This document shows positions 7,798 to 16,532 of a stretch of DNA of 64,000 nt, in pieces. Made by a program: the position numbers and the translations under genes. Numbering within the stretch: position 1 is the first letter of the stretch; each line of letters begins with the position of its first letter. The notes beneath the pieces were generated by a model. The model was not told the DNA's origin and searched no databases. It worked only from the letters and a program-made list of their open reading frames with translations. The DNA lies in assembly GCF_002929295.1 (NCBI RefSeq), contig NZ_PJIM01000001.1, forward strand, positions 790,040 to 854,039, written 5' to 3'. The stretch comes from Arthrobacter sp. SX1312 (GTDB lineage: Bacteria > Actinomycetota > Actinomycetes > Actinomycetales > Micrococcaceae).

Positions 7798-10412
7798 CAC
7801 TCCCCGGCGTCGACCCCTCCTGGTCGACGTACATCGACGTGCCCTCGACCAGCGGGGCGGACCGCCCCGGCACCAGTCATCGCTGGCACTACCTCGACAA
7901 CGGCGCCGACCTCGCCGACAGCACGGTCCGGGGGACACTGCTCTGCGTCCACGGCAACCCCACCTGGTCCTACCTGTGGCGGACCTACCTGGCGGCCGGC
8001 CGCGCCGCGGGCTGGCGCGTCGTCGCCGTGGACCAGCTCGACATGGGCTACTCCGAGCGGACGGGCGTGTTCCGGCGGCTGGCCGACCGCATCACCGACC
8101 TCGAGGACTTCGCGGCCGCCGTCGGGCTCACCGGTCCCGTGGTCACCGTGGGGCACGACTGGGGAGGCGTGGTCAGCCTCGGCTACGCCGACCGGAACCG
8201 GGAGGACCTGGCCGGCGTCGTCCTCACGAACACCGCCATCCACCAGGACGCGGACCGTCGCATCCCCGCACCGCTCAGGCTCGCCCTCGCCCCGGGCGTC
8301 CACGGCCTCGGCACCCGGACCACGAGCGCGTTCCTCGACGTGACCCTCGCCCTCGCCCGGCCCGCCCTCGCCCCGGACGTGCGCCGCGCCTTCCGGGACC
8401 CGTACCGCACCGCCGCCGACCGCCAGGGCATCGCGCACTTCGTCTCGGACATCCCCGCGGATCCGTCGCATCCCAGCTACCCGGCCCTGACCGCGACGGC
8501 CGAGGGCATCCGCAGCCTGGACGTCCCCGTGCTCATGATGTGGGGACCGCACGACCCGATCTTCTCGGACCCCTACCTGGAGGACCTCGCCCGGCGGCTC
8601 CCCCGGGCCGACGTCCACCGCTTCGAGCATGCGGGCCATCTCGTGCAGGAGGACGCCGACACGGCGTCGACGGCCCTGCAGTGGCTGGCCGAACGGTCGG
8701 TCGGGCACCCCGAGCCCCGCGCTGACGTCCCGCCGCGCGATGATGCGCCCTACGTCCCGCTCGGCCGGCGGCTCACCGACCTGGCCGCCGGGCCGGACGC
8801 CGCACGGACCGCCGTCGCGGAGATGAAGCCCTCCGGCCCGCCCCGGACCCTGTCCTGGCGGGAGCTCGACGACGACGTCGCCGCCGTCGCCGCCGGCCTG
8901 ACCGCGCTCGGCTACGGTCCCGGCAGCCGCGTGAGCCTCCTCGTCCCGCCCGGCGTGGACCTGACCGTGCTCATCTACGCCTGCCTGCGCATCGGTGCCG
9001 TGATCGTCGTCGCCGACGCCGGCCTCGGCGCCCGTGGACTCAGCCGTGCCGTGAAGGGGTCGGCGCCCGACGTCGTCATCGGCATCGAACGCGCCCTGGT
9101 CGCGGCCCGCGCCTTCGGGTGGCCCGGACGGCGCATCAGTGCCGCTCCCCTGTCCCCGGCCAGGCGCAGGGCACTGCGGGTGGAGGCCTCGCTCAACGAC
9201 CTGCGCGCCGCTCGCCCGGCCCGGTCCGCCGTGGAGGCGCCCGCCGCCGACGCCGACGCCGCCATCCTCTTCACCTCGGGCTCCACGGGCCCCGCGAAGG
9301 GCGTCGTCTACACGCACCGGCAGCTCTCCGCCATGCGGGACGCCGTCGCGGCGACCCTCGGCCTCGGCGAGGGTGCCTCGCTCGTCGCGGGCTTCGCGCC
9401 GTTCGCGCTGCTCGGCCCGGCACTCGGGGCCACCTCCGTCACCCCGGCCATGGACGTCACGGCCCCCAGGACGCTGACCGCGCAGGCGCTGTCCGACGCC
9501 GCGGACGCGATCGACGCGACCGTCGTCTTCGCCTCACCGACCGCCCTGCGCAACGTGCTCGCCACCGCCGGTGCGCTCACCGACGCGGGCAGGACGGCCC
9601 TCGGCCGGATCTCCCTGCTGCTCTCGGCCGGAGCGCCGATCCCCGTCCCGCTCCTCGAAGCCGTCCAGGACCTCGTGCCGTCGGCCGCCCTGCACACGCC
9701 CTACGGCATGACGGAATCCCTCCTCGTCGCGGACATCGACCTCACGGGCATCCGACGCGCGTCGGCTGACGCGCGGGACGGGCTCGACGGCGCCGGCGGC
9801 GGGGTGTGCGTCGGCCTCCCCGTGCACGGCGCCCGCGTCGCCGTCAGCCCGCTCGACGACGACGGTGCGGCGACGGGCGAGGCGACGACGGCGCCCGGGC
9901 GGACCGGCGAGATCCTCGTCGACGCCCCCCACGTCAAGGACCGCTACTTCCGGCTGTGGAGGACGCAGCGCGAGTCCGCGCGGACTCCCCCATGGCACCG
10001 GACCGGCGACGTCGGCCACTTCGACGCCGAGGGGCGCCTGTGGGTCGAGGGCCGGCTCGGCCACATCATCACGGCGGCCTCCGGCGTCCTGACGCCCGTC
10101 GCCCTGGAGCAGTCGCTGGAGACGCTCGACGGCGTCCGGCTGGCTGCCCTCGTGGGCGTCGGACCCGCCGGCACCCAGGCCGTCGTCGCGGTCCTCGAGA
10201 CGGACGCCGCAGGACGGCGCCCGGCCCTGGCGGATGCTCCGCTCACGGAGGCGGCACGGGCTGCCGCGCTGAGGCACGGTGTCGGCCTCGCCGCGGTCGT
10301 CGCCGTTCCCGCCCTCCCGGTGGACATCCGGCACAACGCGAAGATCGACCGCACGCGCATCGCGCAGTGGTGCAGCCGGTTCCTCTCCGGTGCCCGCGCG
10401 GGGTCCCTGTGA
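7791..10412 (+). CDS. oleBC: OleBC fusion: beta-lactone decarboxylase plus beta-lactone synthetase
   Basis: This 873-residue protein joins two Ole enzymes. Residues about 1-300 are an alpha/beta hydrolase of the haloalkane dehalogenase type (OleB), with HGNPTWSYLW, the nucleophile elbow VGHDWGGVV and the late histidine in FEHAGHLVQED. OleB turns the cis-beta-lactone into olefin and CO2. Residues about 320-870 are an AMP-dependent synthetase fold (OleC), with the P-loop LFTSGSTGPAKGVVYTH and TPYGMTES, which makes the beta-lactone from the beta-hydroxy acid. The start is GTG at 7791, overlapping the oleA stop. The fused form is known from Micrococcus and other actinobacteria, whereas Xanthomonas and Shewanella have separate genes. 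Confidence 0.93.
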   Translation: MVALPGVDPSWSTYIDVPSTSGADRPGTSHRWHYLDNGADLADSTVRGTLLCVHGNPTWSYLWRTYLAAGRAAGWRVVAVDQLDMGYSERTGVFRRLADRITDLEDFAAAVGLTGPVVTVGHDWGGVVSLGYADRNREDLAGVVLTNTAIHQDADRRIPAPLRLALAPGVHGLGTRTTSAFLDVTLALARPALAPDVRRAFRDPYRTAADRQGIAHFVSDIPADPSHPSYPALTATAEGIRSLDVPVLMMWGPHDPIFSDPYLEDLARRLPRADVHRFEHAGHLVQEDADTASTALQWLAERSVGHPEPRADVPPRDDAPYVPLGRRLTDLAAGPDAARTAVAEMKPSGPPRTLSWRELDDDVAAVAAGLTALGYGPGSRVSLLVPPGVDLTVLIYACLRIGAVIVVADAGLGARGLSRAVKGSAPDVVIGIERALVAARAFGWPGRRISAAPLSPARRRALRVEASLNDLRAARPARSAVEAPAADADAAILFTSGSTGPAKGVVYTHRQLSAMRDAVAATLGLGEGASLVAGFAPFALLGPALGATSVTPAMDVTAPRTLTAQALSDAADAIDATVVFASPTALRNVLATAGALTDAGRTALGRISLLLSAGAPIPVPLLEAVQDLVPSAALHTPYGMTESLLVADIDLTGIRRASADARDGLDGAGGGVCVGLPVHGARVAVSPLDDDGAATGEATTAPGRTGEILVDAPHVKDRYFRLWRTQRESARTPPWHRTGDVGHFDAEGRLWVEGRLGHIITAASGVLTPVALEQSLETLDGVRLAALVGVGPAGTQAVVAVLETDAAGRRPALADAPLTEAARAAALRHGVGLAAVVAVPALPVDIRHNAKIDRTRIAQWCSRFLSGARAGSL

Positions 10413-11374
10413 CGGTCCTCGTCACCGGTGCGAGCGGGATGCTGGGGCGCGCCGTCGCCGAACACCTCGTCGCCTCCGGGGAGGAGGTCCGGTGCCTCCA
10501 GCGCCGGCCATCCTCCGTGTCCGGCGCGCAGGACGTCCTGGGCTCGATCACCGATCCGGACGCCGTCGCCTCAGCGGTCCAGGACTGCCGCGCCGTGATC
10601 CACCTGGCGGCGAAGGTCTCCTTCACCGGGGCTTCCGCCGAGTTCGACCGCACCAACATCGACGGGACCCGGATCCTGCTGGACGCCGCCCATGCGGCCG
10701 GGGTCACCGACGTCGTCCACGTGTCCTCGCCGTCCGTGGCACACGCCGGCTCCTCGCTCGTCGGTGCTCCCGCCGGCCGCGCGGACCCGGCGCACGCGCG
10801 CGGGGACTACGCCCGGACCAAGGCCGCGGCCGAGCTGCTCGCCCTGGGTCGCTCGACGCCGGCGTTCCGCGTCGCCGCAGTGCGGCCGCACATCGTATGG
10901 GGCCCCGGCGACACCCAGCTGGTGGAACGCGTGATCGAGCGCGCACGGCACGGACGCCTGCCCCTGCTCGACGGCGGCACGGCCCTGATTGACACGACCT
11001 ACGTGGACAATGCGGCCTCGGCCATCGTCGCGTGCCTGCGGCGCATGCATGCGGCGCAGGGCCGGGCCCTCGTCGTCACCAACGGCGAGCCGCGCCCCAT
11101 CGCCGAACTGCTCGGCGGGATCTGCCGCGCCGGCGGCGTGGAGCCACCCGCCTGGTCCGTCCCGGGAGCACTGGCTCGCGGCGCGGGATCCGTGATCGAG
11201 CGGGCCTGGCTGCGGCTCGGCAGGACGGATGAGCCTCCCATGACCCGCTTCCTGGCGGAACAGCTCTCGACCGCGCACTGGTTCGACCAGCGGGATACGC
11301 GCAGCGTGCTCGACTGGCGCCCGTCCGTGAGCGTCGATGAAGGGCTCGAGCGCCTGGCGGCGTACTACCGCTGA
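10409..11374 (+). CDS. oleD: OleD, NADPH-dependent 2-alkyl-3-ketoalkanoate reductase
   Basis: OleD reduces the beta-keto acid from OleA to the beta-hydroxy acid used by OleC. The 321-residue protein is an extended short-chain dehydrogenase of the 3-beta-HSD type. It opens with the Rossmann motif VTGASGMLGRAV, has the NAG-like stretch VIHLAAKVSF, and carries the catalytic Tyr and Lys in GDYARTKAAAE. Further family signs are VRPHIVWGPGD and LIDTTYVDNAA. The start is GTG at 10409, overlapping the oleBC stop as GTGA. It ends the operon and is followed by a strong hairpin. Confidence 0.93.
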   Translation: MTVLVTGASGMLGRAVAEHLVASGEEVRCLQRRPSSVSGAQDVLGSITDPDAVASAVQDCRAVIHLAAKVSFTGASAEFDRTNIDGTRILLDAAHAAGVTDVVHVSSPSVAHAGSSLVGAPAGRADPAHARGDYARTKAAAELLALGRSTPAFRVAAVRPHIVWGPGDTQLVERVIERARHGRLPLLDGGTALIDTTYVDNAASAIVACLRRMHAAQGRALVVTNGEPRPIAELLGGICRAGGVEPPAWSVPGALARGAGSVIERAWLRLGRTDEPPMTRFLAEQLSTAHWFDQRDTRSVLDWRPSVSVDEGLERLAAYYR

Positions 11375-11449
11375 GGCTCTCCGCCTGAGTGCGCAGGTGT
11401 CGCCGTCGACCACCCACCCCACGTGCACGACGAACACGCTCCGGATACG

Positions 11450-11486
11450 CGGAAGGACGGGATGCGCGATGCATCCCGTCCTTCCG
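11450..11486. terminator. Bidirectional hairpin terminator between oleD and the NlpC/P60 gene
   Basis: A perfect 16-bp inverted repeat (arms 11450-11465 and 11471-11486, loop GCGAT) lies between two convergent genes. The lower stem pairs CGGAAGGACG with CGTCCTTCCG. There is no long T-run, as is common in high-GC actinobacteria. It can serve both strands. Confidence 0.85.
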
Positions 11487-11528
11487 ACCGTCTCACTGGT
11501 GGCGCCGACCGTACGGCCGGCGGCTCAG

Positions 11529-12383
11529 TTAGCGGGTGTAGTAACCATCCACGGACATGGCGTTGACCGAGTGGACCACGGTGCCCTGCGAGGGGTTCAG
11601 GGCGCTGACCATCTGGCCGTTGCCGAGGTAGATCCCCACGTGGCTGCCACCGTTCTGGCTCACCAGGTCACCCGGCTGGGGGTTGCTGGTGGGCGTCATG
11701 GCAGCAAACTGGGCCCAGGTGGTGCGCGGCAGGTTGACGCCGTTCTGGGCGTAGGCCCACTGCACGAAGGCCGAGCAGTCCCAGGCACCGAAGGAGGTCC
11801 CGCCGTACACGTAGCCCGAGCCGACACCCTGCATCGCCGCTCCGACGACGCCGCCGTTACCCACAGGGGTGATCGACGGGGTGGACTGGAAGCTGACCGC
11901 GGGGGTCGCTGCCGGAGCAGCGGCAGGCGCTGCGGCGGGGGCCGCGGCGGGCACTGCAGTGGGGGCCGCGGCAGGCACGGCGACGATCGATGCCGACTGC
12001 ACGGAGTACTGCGCGGGAGCAGCGGAACCGCCGAGGGAGATCGACTGGCCGGGGTAGATCACCGAGGCGGAGCCGAGTCCGTTGGCCGCGAAGAGGCTGT
12101 CGACGCTCAGGCCGTGCATCGCCGCGATGGACCCGAGGGTGTCGCCGGCCTTCACGGTGTGGGTGCCTGCGGCAGCAGTGGAGGCTGCGGCCGGCGGGGT
12201 GCTGATCTCGCCTGCGGCGTTCGCGGGAAGCGATGCGCCGAACATGATGCCCGAAGCGACGGCGACGACGGCGGCAGGCTTGCCGGCGACGGAGGCGCTT
12301 GCGGAGACGGCCCGGGATGCCGTGATGAAGGGGTTGATGCGCGTGGGGACGGCCCGGTGGCGCGCGAAATTGCTCTTGGACAT
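11529..12383 (-). CDS. Secreted LysM-NlpC/P60 cell-wall hydrolase
   Basis: The 284-residue protein begins with a long Sec signal (about 1-57, ending near LPANAAGE), followed by one LysM peptidoglycan-binding repeat (about 74-118, HTVKAGDTLGSIAAMHG), an Ala/Pro-rich linker (about 135-163) and a C-terminal NlpC/P60 peptidase domain (about 177-284). The catalytic Cys is in FGAWDCSAFVQWAY (about 203) and the His in GGSHVGIYLGNG. Such enzymes cut peptide stems of peptidoglycan outside the cell. ATG at 12383 is chosen because GGGAAAGG lies just upstream and the signal peptide follows. Its mRNA leader carries a c-di-AMP riboswitch. Confidence 0.93.
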   Translation of the reverse strand: MSKSNFARHRAVPTRINPFITASRAVSASASVAGKPAAVVAVASGIMFGASLPANAAGEISTPPAAASTAAAGTHTVKAGDTLGSIAAMHGLSVDSLFAANGLGSASVIYPGQSISLGGSAAPAQYSVQSASIVAVPAAAPTAVPAAAPAAAPAAAPAATPAVSFQSTPSITPVGNGGVVGAAMQGVGSGYVYGGTSFGAWDCSAFVQWAYAQNGVNLPRTTWAQFAAMTPTSNPQPGDLVSQNGGSHVGIYLGNGQMVSALNPSQGTVVHSVNAMSVDGYYTR

Positions 12384-12398
12384 GTTGATGCCTTTCCC

Positions 12399-12580
12399 AA
12401 TGCCTGCGAAGTTAGCTGTCGGGTTCGGATGGGACATCCGGACACGCTTGCTACAGACCATCGCCCCCAGCGCTGGTCTGCGCGTGTCTTTACCCCTAGG
12501 ACCCGTGATCGGGTCCGCTAGTGGTTCCCCCGCCCCTGTCGAATGTGTAGTGCGAACGGTCCGTCCTCATCGACAGGGTT
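12399..12580 (-). promoter_or_regulatory. c-di-AMP riboswitch (ydaO-yuaA type) in the NlpC/P60 leader
   Basis: Read on the minus strand, the leader contains the two hallmark blocks of the ydaO-yuaA class: a G-rich GGGGGAACC followed by GGGGTAAAG, and the 3' block ATCCGAACCCGACAGCTAAC continuing into TTCGCAGGC just before the Shine-Dalgarno. In actinobacteria this class controls wall hydrolases and Rpf-type genes in response to cyclic di-AMP. A 9-bp stem (12534-12542 with 12570-12578, CCCTGTCGA/TCGACAGGG) sits at the 5' side. The 5' limit is approximate. Confidence 0.88.
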
Positions 12581-12630
12581 AGGCAGTGTGAGGATGGGCG
12601 CCCATCCGTTGTGGATCGGACGCGAGACTA

Positions 12631-12660
12631 ACCGTACCGGTTGGTAACACCTGTTGTCAC
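12631..12660 (-). promoter_or_regulatory. Possible promoter of the riboswitch-NlpC transcript
   Basis: On the minus strand a -35-like GTGACA (12655-12660) is separated by 18 bp from a -10-like TACGGT (12631-12636). This would start transcription about 50 nt upstream of the riboswitch. The -10 lies within a small palindrome AACCG-TAC-CGGTT. The match to consensus is only moderate. Confidence 0.4.
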
Positions 12661-12703
12661 ATTTAGATCACGAGGCGAATATCACCTTTTTCTGCCTAAC
12701 GGA

Positions 12704-13666
12704 TCAGAACCGTGCCTTGCGCGGGCGCGGCTGGCAGATCGGGCACAGGTAGGACGACCTGTTCATGAACGATTCGCGGCGCAGCAGCGTGGTCCGCCCC
12801 TCGGATGCGCAGCGGCGGCATGGCCGGCCCTCCCGCCCGTAGGCCTCCAGATCGCGCGCGAAGTAACCCGATGCACCGTTCACGTTGACGTACAGGGAGT
12901 CGAAGCTGGTGCCACCGGCCGCCAGCGCCCGTTCCATCACGGAGGTGACGGCGTGGACGATGCGCCGGGTATCGGGCCGGCGCATGGTGTCCGTGGGGCG
13001 CGCGTAGTGGAATCCGGCCGCCCAGAGCGCCTCGTCCGCGTAGATGTTGCCGATCCCGGAGATGAGCCCCTGGTCGAGCAGGGCCCGTTTCAGGCCCGTC
13101 CTGCGCCCGCGGAGGCGTTCGTGGAAGGCATCCGTGGAGAAGCCGGGGTCGAGGGGATCGCGCGCGATGTGCGCGGCCTGGTGGGGAACGAGTGGCAGGT
13201 CGGAGGCGCCGAGCCCGCCGGGCAGGCCATCCGGTGTCGGGTCCAGCTCCGCGACGAACATCCCGCCGAAGATCCGCTGGTCGACGAACCGCAGCTCGCC
13301 CGGCAGGGCGGCGCCGTCGTCGTCGACGGCCGGGGAGAGCGCGAGGCGGACCTTCAGGTGCTTCTCGAGGGGGGCGTCGGGTTCCTCGACGAGGAGTTGC
13401 CCGCTCATCCCGAGGTGCGCCATCAGCGCGACGTGCGGGCGATGACCGGGTCGGGCCGCGTCCTCGAGGATCATCCACAGGAACTTCCCCCGGCGCACGA
13501 CGTCGCTGACGCGGGCACCCTCGAGGGTGCCCACGAAGTCCTCGACGCCGTCGACGTGCCGCCGGAGGGATCGGGGATCCAGGACGTCCACGGATGCGAT
13601 GGTGCGGCCCGCCACCCAGCGTGCGAGGCCGCGTCGGACGACCTCGACCTCGGGGAGTTCAGGCAC
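12704..13666 (-). CDS. mutM: Formamidopyrimidine-DNA glycosylase (Fpg/MutM)
   Basis: MutM removes 8-oxoguanine and formamidopyrimidines from oxidised DNA and nicks the abasic site. The 320-residue protein starts [16 protein letters not shown]. The Pro2 amine is the catalytic nucleophile (after Met removal) and Glu3 its partner. The helix-two-turn-helix segment is [20 protein letters not shown], and the C-terminal zinc finger has Cys pairs in RPCRRCAS and YLCPICQ. The start is GTG at 13666, immediately after the rnc stop with no gap, so the two are co-translated. Confidence 0.97.
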   Translation of the reverse strand: MPELPEVEVVRRGLARWVAGRTIASVDVLDPRSLRRHVDGVEDFVGTLEGARVSDVVRRGKFLWMILEDAARPGHRPHVALMAHLGMSGQLLVEEPDAPLEKHLKVRLALSPAVDDDGAALPGELRFVDQRIFGGMFVAELDPTPDGLPGGLGASDLPLVPHQAAHIARDPLDPGFSTDAFHERLRGRRTGLKRALLDQGLISGIGNIYADEALWAAGFHYARPTDTMRRPDTRRIVHAVTSVMERALAAGGTSFDSLYVNVNGASGYFARDLEAYGREGRPCRRCASEGRTTLLRRESFMNRSSYLCPICQPRPRKARF

Positions 13667-14413
13667 TCAGGGTCCGTCGGGCACCGCAGTGGTGCCGGTG
13701 CTGTCGGCGGGGCCGCCGGGCGGTAAGGGGTCCAGGGGCACCGCGAGCGTCTTCCAGGACTCGGCCGCGGCCGCCTGCTCGGCTTCCTTCTTGGAGTTCC
13801 CGCACCCGGAGCCGTACTCGATGCCACCGATCAGCAGGCGGGCCGTGAACGTCCGGGCGTGATCGGGTCCCGTCCCGTCGACCCGGTAGTCGATCGTCCC
13901 GAGCCGCCGGGCGGCCGCGGTCTCCTGGATGCGGGTCTTCCAGTCGGTCCCCTCGCCGAGAACCGCCGCATCGCGCAGCAGCGGTCCGATGAGCCGCATG
14001 ACCATGGCGCGGGCCGTCTCGATGCCGTGGCTGAGGTAGGCGGCCCCGATAACGGCCTCCATGGTGTCCGCCAGGATGGAGGCCTTGTCCCGCCCGTTCG
14101 TCAGCTTCTCCCCCTGGCCCAGCAGCACGTAGCTGCCGAGGTCCAGGGTGCGGGCCACCCCCGCGAGTGCCTTCGTGCTGACGACGGCGGAGCGCCTCTT
14201 GGCGAGGTCCCCCTCGGACAGATCCGGGTGGTCCCGGTACAGCGCGTCGGTGACCGCCAGCCCGAGCACCGAGTCGCCGAGGAACTCCAGGCGCTCGTTC
14301 GTCGGGATCCCGCCCTTCTCGTAGGCGTAGGAGCGGTGCGTGAGGGCAAGACGAAGCGTCCCGGCATCGATATCGACACCGAGACGCTTCGTGAGGTCTT
14401 CCGTATTCTTCAC
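13667..14413 (-). CDS. rnc: Ribonuclease III
   Basis: RNase III cuts double-stranded RNA in rRNA precursors and mRNAs. The 248-residue protein has the catalytic signature ERLEFLGDSVLGLAVT (about 41-56), a second acidic site at DTMEAVIGAAYL, and a C-terminal double-stranded-RNA-binding domain (about 155-225) including GTGPDHARTFTARL and CGNSKKEAEQAAA. The tail (about 226-248) is Pro/Gly-rich. It lies between rpmF and mutM, the usual actinobacterial order. Confidence 0.97.
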   Translation of the reverse strand: MKNTEDLTKRLGVDIDAGTLRLALTHRSYAYEKGGIPTNERLEFLGDSVLGLAVTDALYRDHPDLSEGDLAKRRSAVVSTKALAGVARTLDLGSYVLLGQGEKLTNGRDKASILADTMEAVIGAAYLSHGIETARAMVMRLIGPLLRDAAVLGEGTDWKTRIQETAAARRLGTIDYRVDGTGPDHARTFTARLLIGGIEYGSGCGNSKKEAEQAAAAESWKTLAVPLDPLPPGGPADSTGTTAVPDGP

Positions 14414-14448
14414 AACTGCATCAACCGATCCAGCATCGGACGGGCGCC

Positions 14449-14467
14449 GGCAGGCTCGAGGCCTGCC
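14449..14467. other. Small hairpin between rpmF and rnc
   Basis: Arms GGCAGGC and GCCTGCC with loop TCGAG form a perfect 7-bp stem in the 73-bp gap between rpmF and rnc. It has no T-run. It might be a partial terminator or an mRNA processing site that lowers rnc expression relative to rpmF. Confidence 0.4.
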
Positions 14468-14486
14468 CTGCGGCGCGGGTCCGTTG

Positions 14487-14690
14487 TCAGACGTCGGCTA
14501 CCTTGCGGCCCTTGTACTCGAGGAACAGCGGGGTGCCGGCGGAGTCGGTGACAACCTTGGCCTGGTGGGCGAGGCTGTAGGTGACGCGGCCGTTCTCGAG
14601 GGTCTTGACCAGCTTGGGGGCGGTTGCCTTCCACTGGGACCGGCGTGCGCGGGTATTCGCGCGGGACATTTTCCGTTTTGGGACAGCCAC
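14487..14690 (-). CDS. rpmF: 50S ribosomal protein L32
   Basis: The 67-residue protein begins [20 protein letters not shown], the standard L32 start. It continues with the actinobacterial form lacking the four-cysteine zinc site (no Cys is present). It ends [10 protein letters not shown]. It lies 2 bp after the DUF177 gene, a near-universal pairing, and feeds into rnc. Confidence 0.98.
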   Translation of the reverse strand: MAVPKRKMSRANTRARRSQWKATAPKLVKTLENGRVTYSLAHQAKVVTDSAGTPLFLEYKGRKVADV

Positions 14691-14692
14691 GG

Positions 14693-15283
14693 CTAACTCT
14701 CTTCCTTCTCGTCTGACTCTGACTTGGGTGCCGCGTTCTGCTCGGCGGCGGTGCCCGTCAGCCCGGCGAGGGCTGACCAGCGAGGATCCAAAACTTCATG
14801 GTGGTGGTCAGGATCATCATTGAGCCGGGCTCCGCATTCGGAGCACAGACCCTGGCAATCCTCCCGGCACACCGGCTGGAATGGCAGTGACGTAACCACA
14901 GCATCCCTCAACACGGGTTCCAGATCGACCGAATCGTTCTCCACCCTGTGCTGTTCTTCTTCCTCTTCCACCGACAGCGACGCGGAGTCGCTGTAGAAGA
15001 AGAGCTCCTGGATCTCCACGTCGCGGTCGAACCGCAGTGGCTCCAGGCACCGGCCGCACTCGCCGGTTACTTCGACGTTCGCCGTTCCCGATACCAGGAT
15101 TCCCTCGTGCACCGATTCGAAGCGCAGATCCAGTTCCATGTCGGAACCCTCCTGCACCCCGATCAGGGCTACGCCGAAATCCTTGGGTACCGGTGCATGT
15201 TCTTCGATTGTCCGCATGCTTCCCGGACTGCGCCCGAGATCCTTGACACTGAAAGTCAAAGGCGAACTGAGATCGCTTTTAAT
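14693..15283 (-). CDS. DUF177 (YceD) family protein, possible ATT start
   Basis: DUF177/YceD proteins are encoded beside rpmF in most bacteria and are linked to ribosomal RNA accumulation. The protein has a conserved [13 protein letters not shown] and a C-terminal cysteine cluster [13 protein letters not shown]. The only standard start codon, TTG at 15259, has no Shine-Dalgarno and would cut into the conserved N-terminal region. Eight codons upstream, ATT at 15283 is preceded by AGGAG at 5-nt spacing and gives the start (M)[17 protein letters not shown], 196 residues. ATT as the true start is inferred. If it is wrong, the gene runs 14693-15259 (188 residues). Confidence 0.85.
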   Translation of the reverse strand: MKSDLSSPLTFSVKDLGRSPGSMRTIEEHAPVPKDFGVALIGVQEGSDMELDLRFESVHEGILVSGTANVEVTGECGRCLEPLRFDRDVEIQELFFYSDSASLSVEEEEEQHRVENDSVDLEPVLRDAVVTSLPFQPVCREDCQGLCSECGARLNDDPDHHHEVLDPRWSALAGLTGTAAEQNAAPKSESDEKEES

Positions 15284-15373
15284 GGTGACTCCTGTAGAAC
15301 ATATGACCGACGTACCATCCTAGCCTGATCCGGCGGGCAGGCCCAAAACGGGCGGGACGTCTAGGCTCGGACC

Positions 15374-15961
15374 GTGATGTCCGAATCCCCGCCCCCTGCA
15401 CGGCGTCGACGCCTCCCGCGCCTCCTGCGCACGGCGGGTGTGCTTCTGGCGATGGGACTCACGGCCTGGCTGGTCCTCGCCTGGACACTGTTCTACGATC
15501 CCCCGCTCCGCCCGGCGGGCAGGGCCGACGCCGTCGTCGTCCTCGCCGGGGCGGCAGCGGAACGGCTTCCGCTCGGCCAGGAGCTGATCGACGACGGCGT
15601 CGCCGACGAACTGGTCCTCTCCTCCACCGGGCTGCCGGGCAATGCGGTGACCGATGCCGTCTGCGCCGAGCAGAACCCCCAGACCACCTGCTTCGTCCCG
15701 GATCCGCTCACCACGCGGGGTGAGGCGCGTGCGGTGGCCGCGCTGGCTCGGGACAACGGCTGGGACGAGATCGTCGTCGTCACCTCGACCTACCACGTGA
15801 CCCGGGCGTCGACGAACCTGGGGCAGTGCTCCGAGGCGGACATCACCATGACCGGGTCGCGGCCCGAGCTCGGAGCCTCCGGCTGGCTCGCGCGGTTCGT
15901 CGAGGAGAGCACGGCGCTCGTGGCGTCGGTCGTGCGGCCGGCCTGCGCCCGCCCCGTCTGA
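15374..15961 (+). CDS. YdcF/ElyC family (DUF218) membrane-anchored protein
   Basis: The 195-residue protein has a basic N-terminus, one membrane helix (about 18-38, LLAMGLTAWLVLAWTLF) and a DUF218 domain. It shows the family pattern ADAVVVLAGAAAERL at the start of the Rossmann-like fold, LTTRGEARAVAALA, and VVVTSTYHVTRA near the end. Relatives SanA and ElyC affect envelope polysaccharide handling and vancomycin tolerance in enterobacteria, but their biochemistry is unsettled. The gene is divergent from DUF177-rpmF and convergent with coaD. Confidence 0.85.
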   Translation: MMSESPPPARRRRLPRLLRTAGVLLAMGLTAWLVLAWTLFYDPPLRPAGRADAVVVLAGAAAERLPLGQELIDDGVADELVLSSTGLPGNAVTDAVCAEQNPQTTCFVPDPLTTRGEARAVAALARDNGWDEIVVVTSTYHVTRASTNLGQCSEADITMTGSRPELGASGWLARFVEESTALVASVVRPACARPV

Positions 15962-15983
15962 GGACCGGGCCCGCGGGCCGGGA

Positions 15984-16454
15984 TCAGGACGTCCGCAGGT
16001 GCTTGTTCACCGCGTCCGGGACGAAGGACGTGACGTCCCCGCCGAGTGACGCCACCTCCTTCAGGAGGGTCGAGGAGACGTGCGCGAACTCGGTGTCCGT
16101 CGGCAGGAACACGGTGTCGATGTCGGCCAGGTGACGGTTCATGGTGGCCATGGGGAGTTCGTAGTCGAAGTCGAGGCCGGACCGCAGCCCCTTCACGAGG
16201 GCGCCGGCCCCGTGCTCCCGGCAGAAGTCCGCGAGCAGGCCCTCACCCATCGGGAGCACCGTCACCCCGGGCAGGTGCGCCAGGCTCTCCGCGCAGAAGG
16301 CCATGCGCTGCTCGAGGGCGAAGCGGTACGTCTTCGCGTAGTTCGTCGAGACCGCGACGATCACCTCGTCGAACAACCGCGCGGCACGGCTGATCACCTC
16401 GAGGTGGCCATTGTGGAGGGGGTCGAAGGATCCGGGGCAGACGGCGCGGCTCAT
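15984..16454 (-). CDS. coaD: Phosphopantetheine adenylyltransferase
   Basis: CoaD transfers AMP from ATP to 4'-phosphopantetheine, the fourth step of coenzyme A synthesis. The 156-residue length is normal. The nucleotidyltransferase motif GSFDPLHNGHLEVI with the HNGH site is at about 8-21, and the family signature YELPMATMNRHL and EFAHVSSTLLKEVA are present. ATG at 16454 is used because the protein begins directly with MSRAVCPGSFDP. The same frame stays open upstream only by high-GC chance. Confidence 0.97.
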   Translation of the reverse strand: MSRAVCPGSFDPLHNGHLEVISRAARLFDEVIVAVSTNYAKTYRFALEQRMAFCAESLAHLPGVTVLPMGEGLLADFCREHGAGALVKGLRSGLDFDYELPMATMNRHLADIDTVFLPTDTEFAHVSSTLLKEVASLGGDVTSFVPDAVNKHLRTS

Positions 16455-16532
16455 CCCCCCACGGTACCCAGTCCCGGGGTTCCTCGGCGGACCGGGCGGG
16501 CCCCCGGCGGTGGGAGCGGTGATACTGGTGGG

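Noticed and set aside
16080-16532. N-terminal extension of the aminotransferase frame
   Set aside because: It lies antisense to coaD and adds no conserved sequence; ATG at 16533 gives the normal length.
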